DNA of 20,132 bases from an uncultured Haloferula sp. (GTDB lineage: Bacteria; Verrucomicrobiota; Verrucomicrobiae; Verrucomicrobiales; Akkermansiaceae): the NCBI GenBank assembly GCA_946885645.1, contig CAMPGU010000040.1, positions 1 through 20,132 on the forward strand, in the 5' to 3' direction. The position numbers and the translations under genes are program-made. Each line of letters starts with the position of its first letter. The first letter of the stretch is position 1. Shown piece after piece: positions 6,664 through 14,160 of this stretch. A model generated the notes under the pieces. The model was not told the origin of the DNA and did not search any database. It saw only the letters and a program-made list of their open reading frames with translations.

Positions 6664-8106
6664 GTGATCCGCCTGTTCGCCGCCGTCCTTGCCGCGTGGT
6701 TTCCGCTTTCTGCCTTGGCCGCGGAGAAGCCGAATGTGCTCTTCCTTTTTGCCGATGACATGACGTGGAAAGCGGTGCGGTCGCTCGGAGGGGAGGACAT
6801 CGAAACTCCGAATCTCGACCGGCTCGCCGCCCGCGGCACCACCTTCACGCATGCCTACAATCCGGGCGGGTGGCACGGGGCGATCTGCGTTGCCAGCCGC
6901 ACCATGCTAATGACCGGACGCCCCCTGTGGCAGGCTCGCTCCGCGGAGCCGCGGCTGAATGCGGACTTCGTCGAAAAGGGCCTCATGTGGCCCCAGCTCA
7001 TGGCTGCACAAGGCTACCGGACCTGCTTTGCCGGCAAGTGGCACATCCAGGCGAACCACGAGAAGGTCTTCCAGCAGATCCGCCACTTCAGGGAGGGGGG
7101 CATGCCGCCGGACGGGCGGGAGGCCTATTTCCGGCCGGGGGAAGGGAGGCCGGACCCTTGGAGTGCCAGCGATCCTTCCCGCGGCGGTTTCTGGCAGGGC
7201 GGCACGCACTGGAGCGAAGTGATGGCCGCGGATTTCCCGGCCTTCCTCGCCGGAGGGGATCCGCGTCCCTGGTTCATGTATCTCGCTTTCAATGCGCCGC
7301 ATGATCCGCGGCAATCACCGCAGGAGTTTCTGGACCGCTATCCGCTCCCGCGGGTGAAAGTCCCGGCGAATTTCCTGCCCCTCTACCCGCACCGTGCGGC
7401 GATGGGTGCGGACAAGGGCCAGCGGGATGAAAATCTGGCACCCTTTCCCCGGACACCTTTTGCGGTGCAGACCCACCGGCGCGAATATTACGCCGCCATC
7501 ACCCACCTCGATGTCCAGATCGGCCGCATTCTGGACGAGCTCGGGAAGAGCCCGGCCGCGGAAAACACCTACATCTTCTTCACCGCCGATCATGGCCTCT
7601 CCTGCGGCGAACACGGCCTGATGGGGAAACAGAACCTCTACGATGCAAGCGTGCGCGTACCCTTCATCGTCGCGGGACCCGGAGTGCCGCAGGGAAAGAG
7701 AATCGAAGCGCCCGTTTATCTACAGGATGCGATGCCCACCACCATCGGGCTGGCGGGCGGGACGGTGCCCGGGGAAGTCGGCTTCAAGGACCTGCGCCCG
7801 CTGTGGGAGGGGAAGGGCGAGCCGCGGGACGCCGTCATCGGCGCCTTTCGCGATCTCCAGCGGATGATCGAAAAGGACGGGAAAAAGCTCATCCTCTATC
7901 CGCAGGCGAAGGTAGCCCGGCTATTCGACCTCCGCGCGGATCCGGGAGAGAGCCGGGATCTGATGGAGACGGAGGCGGGAAGATCCCTCGCCGTGCCGCT
8001 TTTCCACCGGCTTCTGGAGATCCAGCAGGAAAGCGGCGATCCTCTCGATTTGCGCCCCGCGTTCCCCGCCTTGGCCGCGGGTGCCGGCGACGGGAAATCC
8101 CGCTAA
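6664..8106 (+). CDS. Secreted formylglycine-dependent sulfatase (arylsulfatase type)
   Basis: 480 residues from GTG 6664, chosen because it begins a Sec signal peptide (IRLFAAVLAAWFPLSALAA, about 2-20) directly before the mature start EKPNVLFLFADDM. The open frame reaches back to TTG 6505; GTG 6628 is a second candidate. Asp31-Asp32 fit the metal site. CVASR (Cys75 to Arg79) followed by TMLMTGR is the type I sulfatase signature, in which Cys is converted to formylglycine. GKWHIQ and FFTADHGL are further family motifs. It should hydrolyse sulfate esters, probably on polysaccharides, in the periplasm or outside the cell; the exact substrate cannot be read from sequence. The maturase gene is not in this window. 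The M42 peptidase gene follows after 53 bases. Confidence 0.93.
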   Translation: MIRLFAAVLAAWFPLSALAAEKPNVLFLFADDMTWKAVRSLGGEDIETPNLDRLAARGTTFTHAYNPGGWHGAICVASRTMLMTGRPLWQARSAEPRLNADFVEKGLMWPQLMAAQGYRTCFAGKWHIQANHEKVFQQIRHFREGGMPPDGREAYFRPGEGRPDPWSASDPSRGGFWQGGTHWSEVMAADFPAFLAGGDPRPWFMYLAFNAPHDPRQSPQEFLDRYPLPRVKVPANFLPLYPHRAAMGADKGQRDENLAPFPRTPFAVQTHRREYYAAITHLDVQIGRILDELGKSPAAENTYIFFTADHGLSCGEHGLMGKQNLYDASVRVPFIVAGPGVPQGKRIEAPVYLQDAMPTTIGLAGGTVPGEVGFKDLRPLWEGKGEPRDAVIGAFRDLQRMIEKDGKKLILYPQAKVARLFDLRADPGESRDLMETEAGRSLAVPLFHRLLEIQQESGDPLDLRPAFPALAAGAGDGKSR

Positions 8107-8159
8107 ATCCGTGGATTTCTGGTTTCCACGGCCGGGCCCGCTCTCCTAGCGTCAGCGTC

Positions 8160-9218
8160 ATGGCGATTGATGTGCCCCTCCTTGCCCGTGTGTGTGAAGC
8201 CCCCGGCGCGCCGGGCTTCGAGAAATTGATCCGCGAACTTGTGCTGAAGGAACTCGAGGGCCTCGCCGACGAGATCCGGGTGGACAACATGGGCAACGTC
8301 GTCGCCTTGAAAAAGGGGCGCTCGTCCGCCAAGCGCTCCATGGCAGCCGCGCACATGGACGAAATCGGCTTTATCGTCACGCACGTCGATGACAAGGGCT
8401 TCGTCCGTTTCAATCCGCTCGGCGGATTCGACGCGAAAACGCTCACCTCCCAGCGGGTGATCATCCACGGAAAGAAGGATGTCCTCGGCGTGATGGGCTC
8501 GAAGCCGACCCATATCATGCAGCCGGAAGACCGGAACAAGCCGGCCAAGATCACCGACTACTTCATCGATACCGGCTTGTCGAAAAAGGAGGTCTCGAAG
8601 TACGTCGAAGTCGGCAATTCAGTGACCCGCTGGAGTCCCCTGCTGGAACTCGGCGAGTGCGTGAATGTGAAGTCGCTCGACAACCGCGTGTGCGTTTTCC
8701 TGCTGATCGAGGCGCTGCGCGCGCTGAAGAAAACGCGGAAGAAGCCGGCGTACGATTTCTACGCGGTCTTCACGGTGCAGGAGGAAGTCGGCCTGCGCGG
8801 TGCAAATGTTTCCGCGCTGGAGATCAGGCCGGACTTCGGATTCGGCCTTGATACCACCATCGCCTACGACGTCCCGGGATCCACGCCGCAGGAGCGGTGC
8901 ACGGCGCTCGGCGAAGGTGCCGGCATCAAGATCATGGATAGCTCCGTGATCTGCGACTACCGGATGATCGCCTACATGAAGAAGACGGCGGACAAGCACA
9001 AGATCAAGTGGCAGCCGGAGATCCTGGCCGCCGGCGGCACCGATACCGCCGGTCTCCAGCGCATGGTCCCCGGCGGTTCCATCGCCGGTGCCGTGTCCGT
9101 TCCCACCCGTCACATTCACCAGACCATCGAGACGGTGCACAAGAAGGACCTCCAAGCGTCCATCGATCTGCTCGTGGCCTGTGTCTGCGAGCTGGACAAG
9201 CACGACTGGTCGTTCTGA
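8160..9218 (+). CDS. M42-family metallo-aminopeptidase
   Basis: 352 residues from ATG 8160; a longer frame upstream overlaps the sulfatase and has no family features. The two-metal site of the M42 (co-catalytic, FrvX/YsdC-like) family is complete: His65 and the helper Asp67 in AAHMDEIG, bridging Asp174 in LDNRV, the base Glu208 and ligand Glu209 in QEEVG, Asp231 in GLDTT, and His320 in TRHIH. Such enzymes are cytosolic oligomers that trim peptides from the N-terminus; some act on sugars instead. No signal peptide is present, unlike the secreted sulfatase 53 bases upstream, so the two may share a transcript without sharing a pathway. It ends 36 bases from the convergent kinase gene. Confidence 0.93.
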   Translation: MAIDVPLLARVCEAPGAPGFEKLIRELVLKELEGLADEIRVDNMGNVVALKKGRSSAKRSMAAAHMDEIGFIVTHVDDKGFVRFNPLGGFDAKTLTSQRVIIHGKKDVLGVMGSKPTHIMQPEDRNKPAKITDYFIDTGLSKKEVSKYVEVGNSVTRWSPLLELGECVNVKSLDNRVCVFLLIEALRALKKTRKKPAYDFYAVFTVQEEVGLRGANVSALEIRPDFGFGLDTTIAYDVPGSTPQERCTALGEGAGIKIMDSSVICDYRMIAYMKKTADKHKIKWQPEILAAGGTDTAGLQRMVPGGSIAGAVSVPTRHIHQTIETVHKKDLQASIDLLVACVCELDKHDWSF

Positions 9219-9254
9219 CCAAAGAGCCCGTGCTGCCCGGGCCGGGGCGATGAA

Positions 9255-10352
9255 CTACCGGTCCACCCGCGCCGAGCCACCGCCGACCAGCTTCTTCACT
9301 TCATCGGCGGTCGCCATGGTGGTGTCGCCGGGAGTGGTCATGGCGAGGGCGCCGTGGGCAGCACCGTATTCCACCGCCAGTGCGGCGTCGTTGAATTCCA
9401 TGAAGCCGTAGGCGAGGCCGCTGGCGAAGGAATCCCCGCCGCCGACGCGGTCGTAGATCTCCAGTTTCGGGCGGTGGGTCGCCTCGTGGAACTGTCCGGC
9501 GTGCCAGCAGATCGCCCCCCAATCGTTGATCGTGGCGCTGTGGACGTCGCGCAGGGTGGTGGCGACCACTTGGAAGTTCGGGAAATCCTTCACCGCCCGT
9601 TCGATCATCGCCTTGAAGCTCGCCACCTCCAGGCCGGTGATGTGTTCGCTCACGCCCTCCACCTCGAAACCCAGCGAGGCCGTGAAATCCTCCTCGTTGC
9701 CGATCATGACATCGACGTATTTGGCGATTTCCCGGTTGACCTCCTGCGCCTTGGCTTGGCCACCGATGGATTTCCACAGGCTCGGGCGGTAATTCAGGTC
9801 GTACGAGACGATGGTGCCGTATTCCTTGGCCTTCTTGCAGGCTTCGATGGTGAGGGCGGCGGTGGTTTCGGAAAGTGCGGCAAAGATGCCGCCGGTGTGG
9901 AACCAGCGCGCGCCGTGCTTGCCGAAGATGTCGCCCCAATCGACGTCGCCCGGCTTCATCTGGCTGGCGGCGGTGAGGCCGCGATCAGGCGTGCCTTTCG
10001 CACCGCGGATGCCGAAGCCGCGTTCGGTGAAGTTCAGTCCGTTGCGCACCTGACGGCCGATCCCGTCGAAGGGCTTCCATTGGATAAAGCGGGTGTCCAC
10101 GCCGCCCTGCAGGATGAAATCCTCGATCAAGCGGCCCACGTCGTTCTCCGCGAAGGCCGTTACCACCGCAGCCCGCATCCCGAAACAGCGGCGAAGGCCG
10201 CGCGCGACATTGTATTCGCCGCCGCCTTCCCAAGCCTGGAATTGACGGGTCGTCCGCACCCTGCCGTCGCCCGGATCAAGGCGAAGCATGACTTCACCCA
10301 GGGAAATAATGTCGAACTGGCAGGAGGAAGAGGTGCGAAGCGTAAGAGACAT
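9255..10352 (-). CDS. kdgK: PfkB-family sugar kinase, KdgK-like
   Basis: 365 residues from ATG 10352. The N-terminal DIISLGEVMLRL and WEGGGEYNVARGL (41-53) are ribokinase-type sugar-binding motifs. NYRPSLW (187-193) is a segment I associate with 2-keto-3-deoxygluconate kinases. GGGDSFASG (304-312) is the PfkB signature with Asp307 as catalytic base. The likely reaction is ATP-dependent phosphorylation of 2-keto-3-deoxygluconate, an intermediate of uronic acid and some Entner-Doudoroff routes; other acid sugars are possible. It lies 65 bases after the D-2-hydroxyacid dehydrogenase gene on the same strand and is probably cotranscribed with it. No Shine-Dalgarno sequence is visible. Family assignment is firm, substrate less so. 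Confidence 0.85.
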   Translation of the reverse strand: MSLTLRTSSSCQFDIISLGEVMLRLDPGDGRVRTTRQFQAWEGGGEYNVARGLRRCFGMRAAVVTAFAENDVGRLIEDFILQGGVDTRFIQWKPFDGIGRQVRNGLNFTERGFGIRGAKGTPDRGLTAASQMKPGDVDWGDIFGKHGARWFHTGGIFAALSETTAALTIEACKKAKEYGTIVSYDLNYRPSLWKSIGGQAKAQEVNREIAKYVDVMIGNEEDFTASLGFEVEGVSEHITGLEVASFKAMIERAVKDFPNFQVVATTLRDVHSATINDWGAICWHAGQFHEATHRPKLEIYDRVGGGDSFASGLAYGFMEFNDAALAVEYGAAHGALAMTTPGDTTMATADEVKKLVGGGSARVDR

Positions 10353-10417
10353 GACGGTAGCAGGATGAGAAGCGGGATGGCGGAGAAAACGGGGAATCGC
10401 CGTGAAGCGGGGTGATC

Positions 10418-11398
10418 CTATTCCTCCGTCGAGGGGATCACGCCGTTCGCGCAGGCGACGGGCCCGTTTCCAGAAAGGAAATTCAGAAGGTTGTCGAGCG
10501 ACATCTTGGCCTGGCGCGGGACGCTTTCAAAGGTGCGGGAGCCGATGTGGGCGGTCACGATGACCTTGGGATGGGAGAGCAGCGGGTGATCGGCGGGCGG
10601 CGGCTCCTCCTCCATCACGTCCGTTCCATAGCCCGCCAGCCGGCCGGAATCCAGAGCTTCCAGAATCGCCGCGGAGTCCGCCAATTCACCGCGGCCTGTA
10701 TTTACGACATAGGCCCCTTCCGGCAGCAGGGCCAAGCGCTGGCGGTTGATGAGGTGGTGCGTGTCCTTGGTGAGTTTGGTGTGGGGGCTCACGATGTCCA
10801 CGGCAGAGAAAAGCGACTCCACCGTCCCATGGCGGATCACCCCGTACCGCGCGGCGATATCCTCCGGCCAAAAGTTGCCGAAACCATGGATCTCCATATC
10901 GAATCCATGGGCACGACGCGCCATCTCCTGACCGATGCGGCCCATGCCGATCAAGCCGATGCGTTTCCTCCAGAGCTCGTGCCCGGTGATCCGCAGCCAT
11001 TTGCCCTGGCGGGTCGCGTTGACCGTCTCGACCAGGTTCTTCTGCATGGCCAGCAGCAGGCAGAAAGTGTGCTCGGCCACGGTCGTATGGTTCACGCCGG
11101 GAGTGAAGAGCACCGGAATCCCGCATTCCTTGGTGGTGGGGACGTCGATCTTATCGAGCCCGATGCCGTATTTCGAGATCACCTTCAGCCGGGGGAGGCT
11201 TTTTTCGATGACAGGGCGGGTGATCGCATCATCGCCGCAGAGGAAAGCATCGAAATCCCCGGCCAGCTCCAACATCCGGGCTTCCGTTAGCGGGCCCCGC
11301 TCGCGGACGACCTCGAAGCCCTGGCTCTCGAGTTGGGCGTGGTGCGGGCCCGGAGTGTCTTGGAAACTACAGGTGGTGAGGAGAATGCGGGTCGGCAT
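10418..11398 (-). CDS. D-2-hydroxyacid dehydrogenase (phosphoglycerate dehydrogenase-like)
   Basis: 326 residues from ATG 11398; an upstream in-frame ATG at 11437 would add 13 residues of low complexity, so I prefer the inner one. The NAD-binding motif GMGRIG (151-156) sits in the middle. The catalytic set is Arg236 in NTGRGELAD, Glu in the EEEP segment (263-266) and His284 in AHIGSRT. FTPGVNHTTVAEHT (98-111) is the usual substrate-loop region. There is no ACT or other regulatory extension, so it is shorter than many SerA proteins. It should reduce a 2-oxoacid or oxidise a 2-hydroxyacid with NAD(H). Its neighbour, a KdgK-like kinase, suggests a sugar-acid substrate rather than serine synthesis; this is inference. 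Confidence 0.88.
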   Translation of the reverse strand: MPTRILLTTCSFQDTPGPHHAQLESQGFEVVRERGPLTEARMLELAGDFDAFLCGDDAITRPVIEKSLPRLKVISKYGIGLDKIDVPTTKECGIPVLFTPGVNHTTVAEHTFCLLLAMQKNLVETVNATRQGKWLRITGHELWRKRIGLIGMGRIGQEMARRAHGFDMEIHGFGNFWPEDIAARYGVIRHGTVESLFSAVDIVSPHTKLTKDTHHLINRQRLALLPEGAYVVNTGRGELADSAAILEALDSGRLAGYGTDVMEEEPPPADHPLLSHPKVIVTAHIGSRTFESVPRQAKMSLDNLLNFLSGNGPVACANGVIPSTEE

Positions 11399-11620
11399 GG
11401 TCGGCGGGCGTTGTTTTGAAGGGCTTAAATCTGTCATACAAGTGAGAAATACTCCATCATGTGGAAAGGTTTCCCGGGTGCTTTCATCGGCTCGATCCTT
11501 CGCCTGTAGTCCACGTTTAATGAATTTTCAATGAAGGGATAGACGGGGCTGGTAATCACCAATCTCGGATGGCAGCATGGTTCTCGTAACTGCTCTGCCT
11601 CCCCGCCAAAACTTGAAGTC
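11399..11620. other. Divergent intergenic region, no gene seen
   Basis: About 220 bases lie between the dehydrogenase start and the first lipoprotein gene of the coiled-coil operon. It is richer in A and T than its flanks. AATGAA occurs twice in direct orientation at 11519 and 11530, one helical turn apart, which could be a regulator site. No convincing -35/-10 pair or RNA gene is seen. A 180-residue minus-strand frame crosses it but has no family features and runs into the lipoprotein gene. Confidence 0.4.
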
Positions 11621-12583
11621 ATGAAGGCGTTAACTCCTCCCCGCCTGCTGCTTGTGTCTGCCGTGTTGCTCACGGTGACGTCCGGCTGCAAGCGGAATTC
11701 CGATGTCCGGAACGATCCCGAGTGGTGGCGTCTGGAAAATTCCCGCATGGAGTTGGCGCACGATGTCGATCTTCTGAAGTTACGTCTCGCCAAGGTGTCG
11801 GATGATCGTGACGAGATGGCTATCTTGGACCGGGAGCTGGAAGAGAACGTGGCCCGGGTCAGCGAGTTGAAGGCTCTCCAGGCGGAACTCCGGAGAGACA
11901 CGGCCGCCTTTGTTGCCGCTGCGGAGGCGGAACGCACCCGGTTGATCCGCCAGGTCCGGGCTAGCGCCACGGGCAAGGAGTTCGACTCGTTTACCGGGTC
12001 GAGGGGCCGGACCTACGAGAAGGTCGTGATTACAAGAATCTCCGATATCGGAGTTGAGTTCCGCCATGAGACCGGGAGCGCGCGCCTCCCCGCGGCCGAT
12101 CTCACTCCGGAGCAGCATCTCGCTTTTGGCCTCGATCCCTTGGTCGCGCGGAAAGCCTTGGGCGAAGAGAAGTCGAATGCGGCAGCCCTCGACGCATGGC
12201 TGGGCGAGCGCGTCCTGGTGGCGAACGAGGCCAAGGCCCGGGCCGAGCAAGACGCAGCCGCCCGCGAGGCGGAGACGGAACTTGCAGCCGCCCGGCTGCG
12301 CTCCGCCGCCCGGGACAAGCGGCTGGCCTCGATCGAACTCCCCCGGGAGAGCCGCCTCCGGGCGCAGCCGCGGAGCTTCGGCTCGGGCACTTACTGGAGC
12401 GGCTCCTATCGTAGCCGCTCCTACGGAAACCGCTACTATTACAGGAGCGGCTACAACTCCTCCTGCTACTATCCCCGTTCCTATTCGGCTTGCGGCTCGG
12501 GTTACGGCTACGCTACCTACCGCTCCCCCGCCCGCCGGTCCACGATGCCCCTTCACCTCCGCTCGACGAAGGTCTCGCCTTGA
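11621..12583 (+). CDS. Coiled-coil lipoprotein with shared G[RK]xY domain and Ser/Tyr/Arg-rich tail
   Basis: 320 residues. A lipoprotein signal peptide ends in the lipobox TSGC (Cys23). Residues about 35-118 and 175-240 are charged and heptad-like, consistent with coiled coil. Between them lies a domain (about 123-173) containing SRGRTY, then VVIT, then G-V-E-F-R-H-x-x-G, then L-x-P and F-G-L-D. The same domain occurs in the genes at 12989 and 14161. Residues about 252-304 are almost entirely Ser, Gly, Tyr and Arg with two Cys (282, 291), unlike anything else in the window. It opens a four-gene plus-strand operon, 42 bases from the next gene. The sorting residue after Cys is Lys, which would not act as an inner-membrane signal in E. 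coli. No enzyme motif is visible; the function is unknown, probably envelope structure. Confidence 0.85.
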   Translation: MKALTPPRLLLVSAVLLTVTSGCKRNSDVRNDPEWWRLENSRMELAHDVDLLKLRLAKVSDDRDEMAILDRELEENVARVSELKALQAELRRDTAAFVAAAEAERTRLIRQVRASATGKEFDSFTGSRGRTYEKVVITRISDIGVEFRHETGSARLPAADLTPEQHLAFGLDPLVARKALGEEKSNAAALDAWLGERVLVANEAKARAEQDAAAREAETELAAARLRSAARDKRLASIELPRESRLRAQPRSFGSGTYWSGSYRSRSYGNRYYYRSGYNSSCYYPRSYSACGSGYGYATYRSPARRSTMPLHLRSTKVSP

Positions 12584-12625
12584 GCCTTCCCGGGACCTCC
12601 GGTTCCGCCCGTCATCCTTCCTCCC

Positions 12626-12961
12626 ATGAATTCAATGATCACCCGCTTCCTTCGGCCGACGGCCGCACTGTTCCTTTGCTTCTCCGCAGCCTCTTGCGGC
12701 GATGACCCCGAGCTCGTTCGCAAGCGCGAGGAACAGAAGTCCGAGATCCTGCGTCTCGACAGCGAATTGAAGGTGCTCCAGGAGAAGATCGCCGAGATCC
12801 CCAAGGATCGCACGGCGGAGTTGACGAAGCTACAGGAGGAGTCCGAAAGCCAGAAAGCAGCCATTACCGCGCTCGAGGACGAAATCCAGGATCTCCAAGC
12901 TCAGAAGGCTCGCATCGAAAAGGATCACGAAGCGTACAAGCAGAAATACGTGGTCCGCTGA
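12626..12961 (+). CDS. Small coiled-coil lipoprotein
   Basis: 111 residues. The signal peptide ends in the lipobox AASC (Cys24), followed by GDDPE. Residues 30-105 are a nearly continuous coiled coil with Leu, Ile and Ala at heptad positions among Glu and Lys. The protein ends HEAYKQKYVVR. The Y-K-x-x-Y pattern is also seen just before the shared domain in the genes at 12989 (ENYKDAYR) and 14161 (ANYRSRYR). This protein therefore looks like the stalk of those paralogs without the head. It has Asp at positions 2-3 after Cys, which in E. coli would favour inner-membrane retention; the rule may not hold here. The start is preceded by CCTCCC rather than a Shine-Dalgarno sequence, and the next gene follows after 27 bases. 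Confidence 0.85.
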   Translation: MNSMITRFLRPTAALFLCFSAASCGDDPELVRKREEQKSEILRLDSELKVLQEKIAEIPKDRTAELTKLQEESESQKAAITALEDEIQDLQAQKARIEKDHEAYKQKYVVR

Positions 12962-12988
12962 TTCACCTCCTTCCCTCCAACACCTCCC

Positions 12989-14050
12989 ATGGGTTTTTCC
13001 GATCTACTCACCAGTAGCCGCGGGCCGGGCGTCATCGGCACGCTTCTCGCCCTCCTCGTCCTCGTCGGCTTCGGCACGCTCTACCTTTTCGTCTTCGATG
13101 AAGGCTTGCAGGGCGGCGGCAAGAAGATCGAGGCCGTGATCCGTGACAACGCGACGGTCATCGCGAGCAACAGCCGCCAGGTCGAGGACTTCAAGAAGCG
13201 GATTGAAGAGGGGCAGCGTTTCAAGGATCAAGGGCGCGAGATCGAACAGCTCAAGATCCGTCTCTCGAAGGGCGAGGAAACCATCTCCGCGAAGACCGGG
13301 GAGCGGGAGGCCGGCATCGGGGCGGTGGCCGCGGCAGAGCAAGCTTGGGAGAACTACAAGGACGCCTACAGGGCTTCCGAGTGGGCTTCCGCCGAAGGAG
13401 AAAAGCTCGCGGAGCTGCGGACCCTTTCCGGCAAGACATACACCGACGTCGTGGTCACGGGGGTCGATCATACCGGCATGAGGATCATGATATCCTCAGG
13501 TCCGATGACGGTCGGAAGCTCCGATCTACCTCTGGGCCTCCAGGACCGCTTTCAGTTCAGCGCGGCAAAGAAAAAAATCGTGGAAGGCGAGCGCCGGAAT
13601 GACTTTGAAGAACTCACCGGCGATGTCGAACTCGCGACCCTCGCGCAGAAGGGGAAGGATATTCTGGAGAAGATCCGGTTGAAAGCCGCCGATATTGAGG
13701 AAACGGGCGAGAAGATACAGACCTTTACCGCCGCGGAGCCCTTGTTGCTGCGCAGGGTGGATGCGATCCGCGCCGAACTTGCGGAAGAACAGGCGAAGAC
13801 GGCGAGTCGCTCGGGCAGGAGAGCGCGGGGAATCAACCGCACCCCTCAGATCCGGGAGATGCTCCGGGTCGCGGAGAACAAGGTCTCCAGCAACCGCAAG
13901 AGCATTGCGGAGTTTGAAAAGCGGATTCGCGAGAACCAGCGGGAGGTTCGACAGCTTGAGCGTGAGGTTGATGGCGTGAAGATCAATATCACGAAGTTGA
14001 AAAAGGAAAGGGAGGCGAAGAAAGCCGAAGCCCTGCAGAGCGCGCAATAG
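12989..14050 (+). CDS. Membrane-anchored coiled-coil protein with shared G[RK]xY domain
   Basis: 353 residues. One membrane span at about 13-35 (GPGVIGTLLALLVLVGFGTL and following) is followed by a long exposed part with no signal cleavage site, so it is probably anchored by its N-terminus. Coiled-coil segments cover about 45-118 and 195-345. Between them comes WENYKDAYR (120-128) and the shared domain (about 145-191): LSGKTY, VVVT, GMRIMISSG, LPLGLQDRFQFS. The C-terminus is Lys/Glu-rich. It is the third gene of the operon, with the ATG directly after CCTCCC. The domain order (anchor, coil, small domain, coil) resembles the lipoprotein at 11621 with a different anchor. No catalytic motif is visible; a scaffold or tether role is inferred. 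Confidence 0.85.
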   Translation: MGFSDLLTSSRGPGVIGTLLALLVLVGFGTLYLFVFDEGLQGGGKKIEAVIRDNATVIASNSRQVEDFKKRIEEGQRFKDQGREIEQLKIRLSKGEETISAKTGEREAGIGAVAAAEQAWENYKDAYRASEWASAEGEKLAELRTLSGKTYTDVVVTGVDHTGMRIMISSGPMTVGSSDLPLGLQDRFQFSAAKKKIVEGERRNDFEELTGDVELATLAQKGKDILEKIRLKAADIEETGEKIQTFTAAEPLLLRRVDAIRAELAEEQAKTASRSGRRARGINRTPQIREMLRVAENKVSSNRKSIAEFEKRIRENQREVRQLEREVDGVKINITKLKKEREAKKAEALQSAQ

Positions 14051-14106
14051 CCGTGAGATTCCAAGACCTCCGGTCAAGGATCCGCGGGATTTCCGGGAAA
14101 GATGAA

Positions 14107-14122
14107 CCGGCACCGGTGCCGG
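14107..14122. repeat. 16-bp perfect palindrome in operon spacer
   Basis: CCGGCACC followed directly by GGTGCCGG is a perfect palindrome without a spacer. It lies in the 110-base gap between the genes ending at 14050 and starting at 14161. It could form a hairpin that limits read-through or protects the mRNA, or be a protein-binding site. No T run follows it. Confidence 0.4.
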
Positions 14123-14160
14123 CTCCATCGGCACGCCTCCCCTCAAACCGATAGCCGAAG

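Noticed and set aside
9219..9254. GCCCG/CGGGC hairpin between the convergent peptidase and kinase genes
   Set aside because: Only 5 bp with no T run; too weak to call a terminator.
9354..10415. A 353-residue plus-strand frame opposite the sugar kinase
   Set aside because: It is antisense to a complete PfkB protein with all motifs and has no recognisable family feature itself.
10412..11290. A 292-residue plus-strand frame opposite the hydroxyacid dehydrogenase
   Set aside because: Antisense shadow of a gene with full NAD-binding and catalytic motifs.
11434..11976. A minus-strand frame in the dehydrogenase/lipoprotein gap
   Set aside because: Ser/Arg-rich, no family feature, and mostly antisense to the lipoprotein coding sequence.
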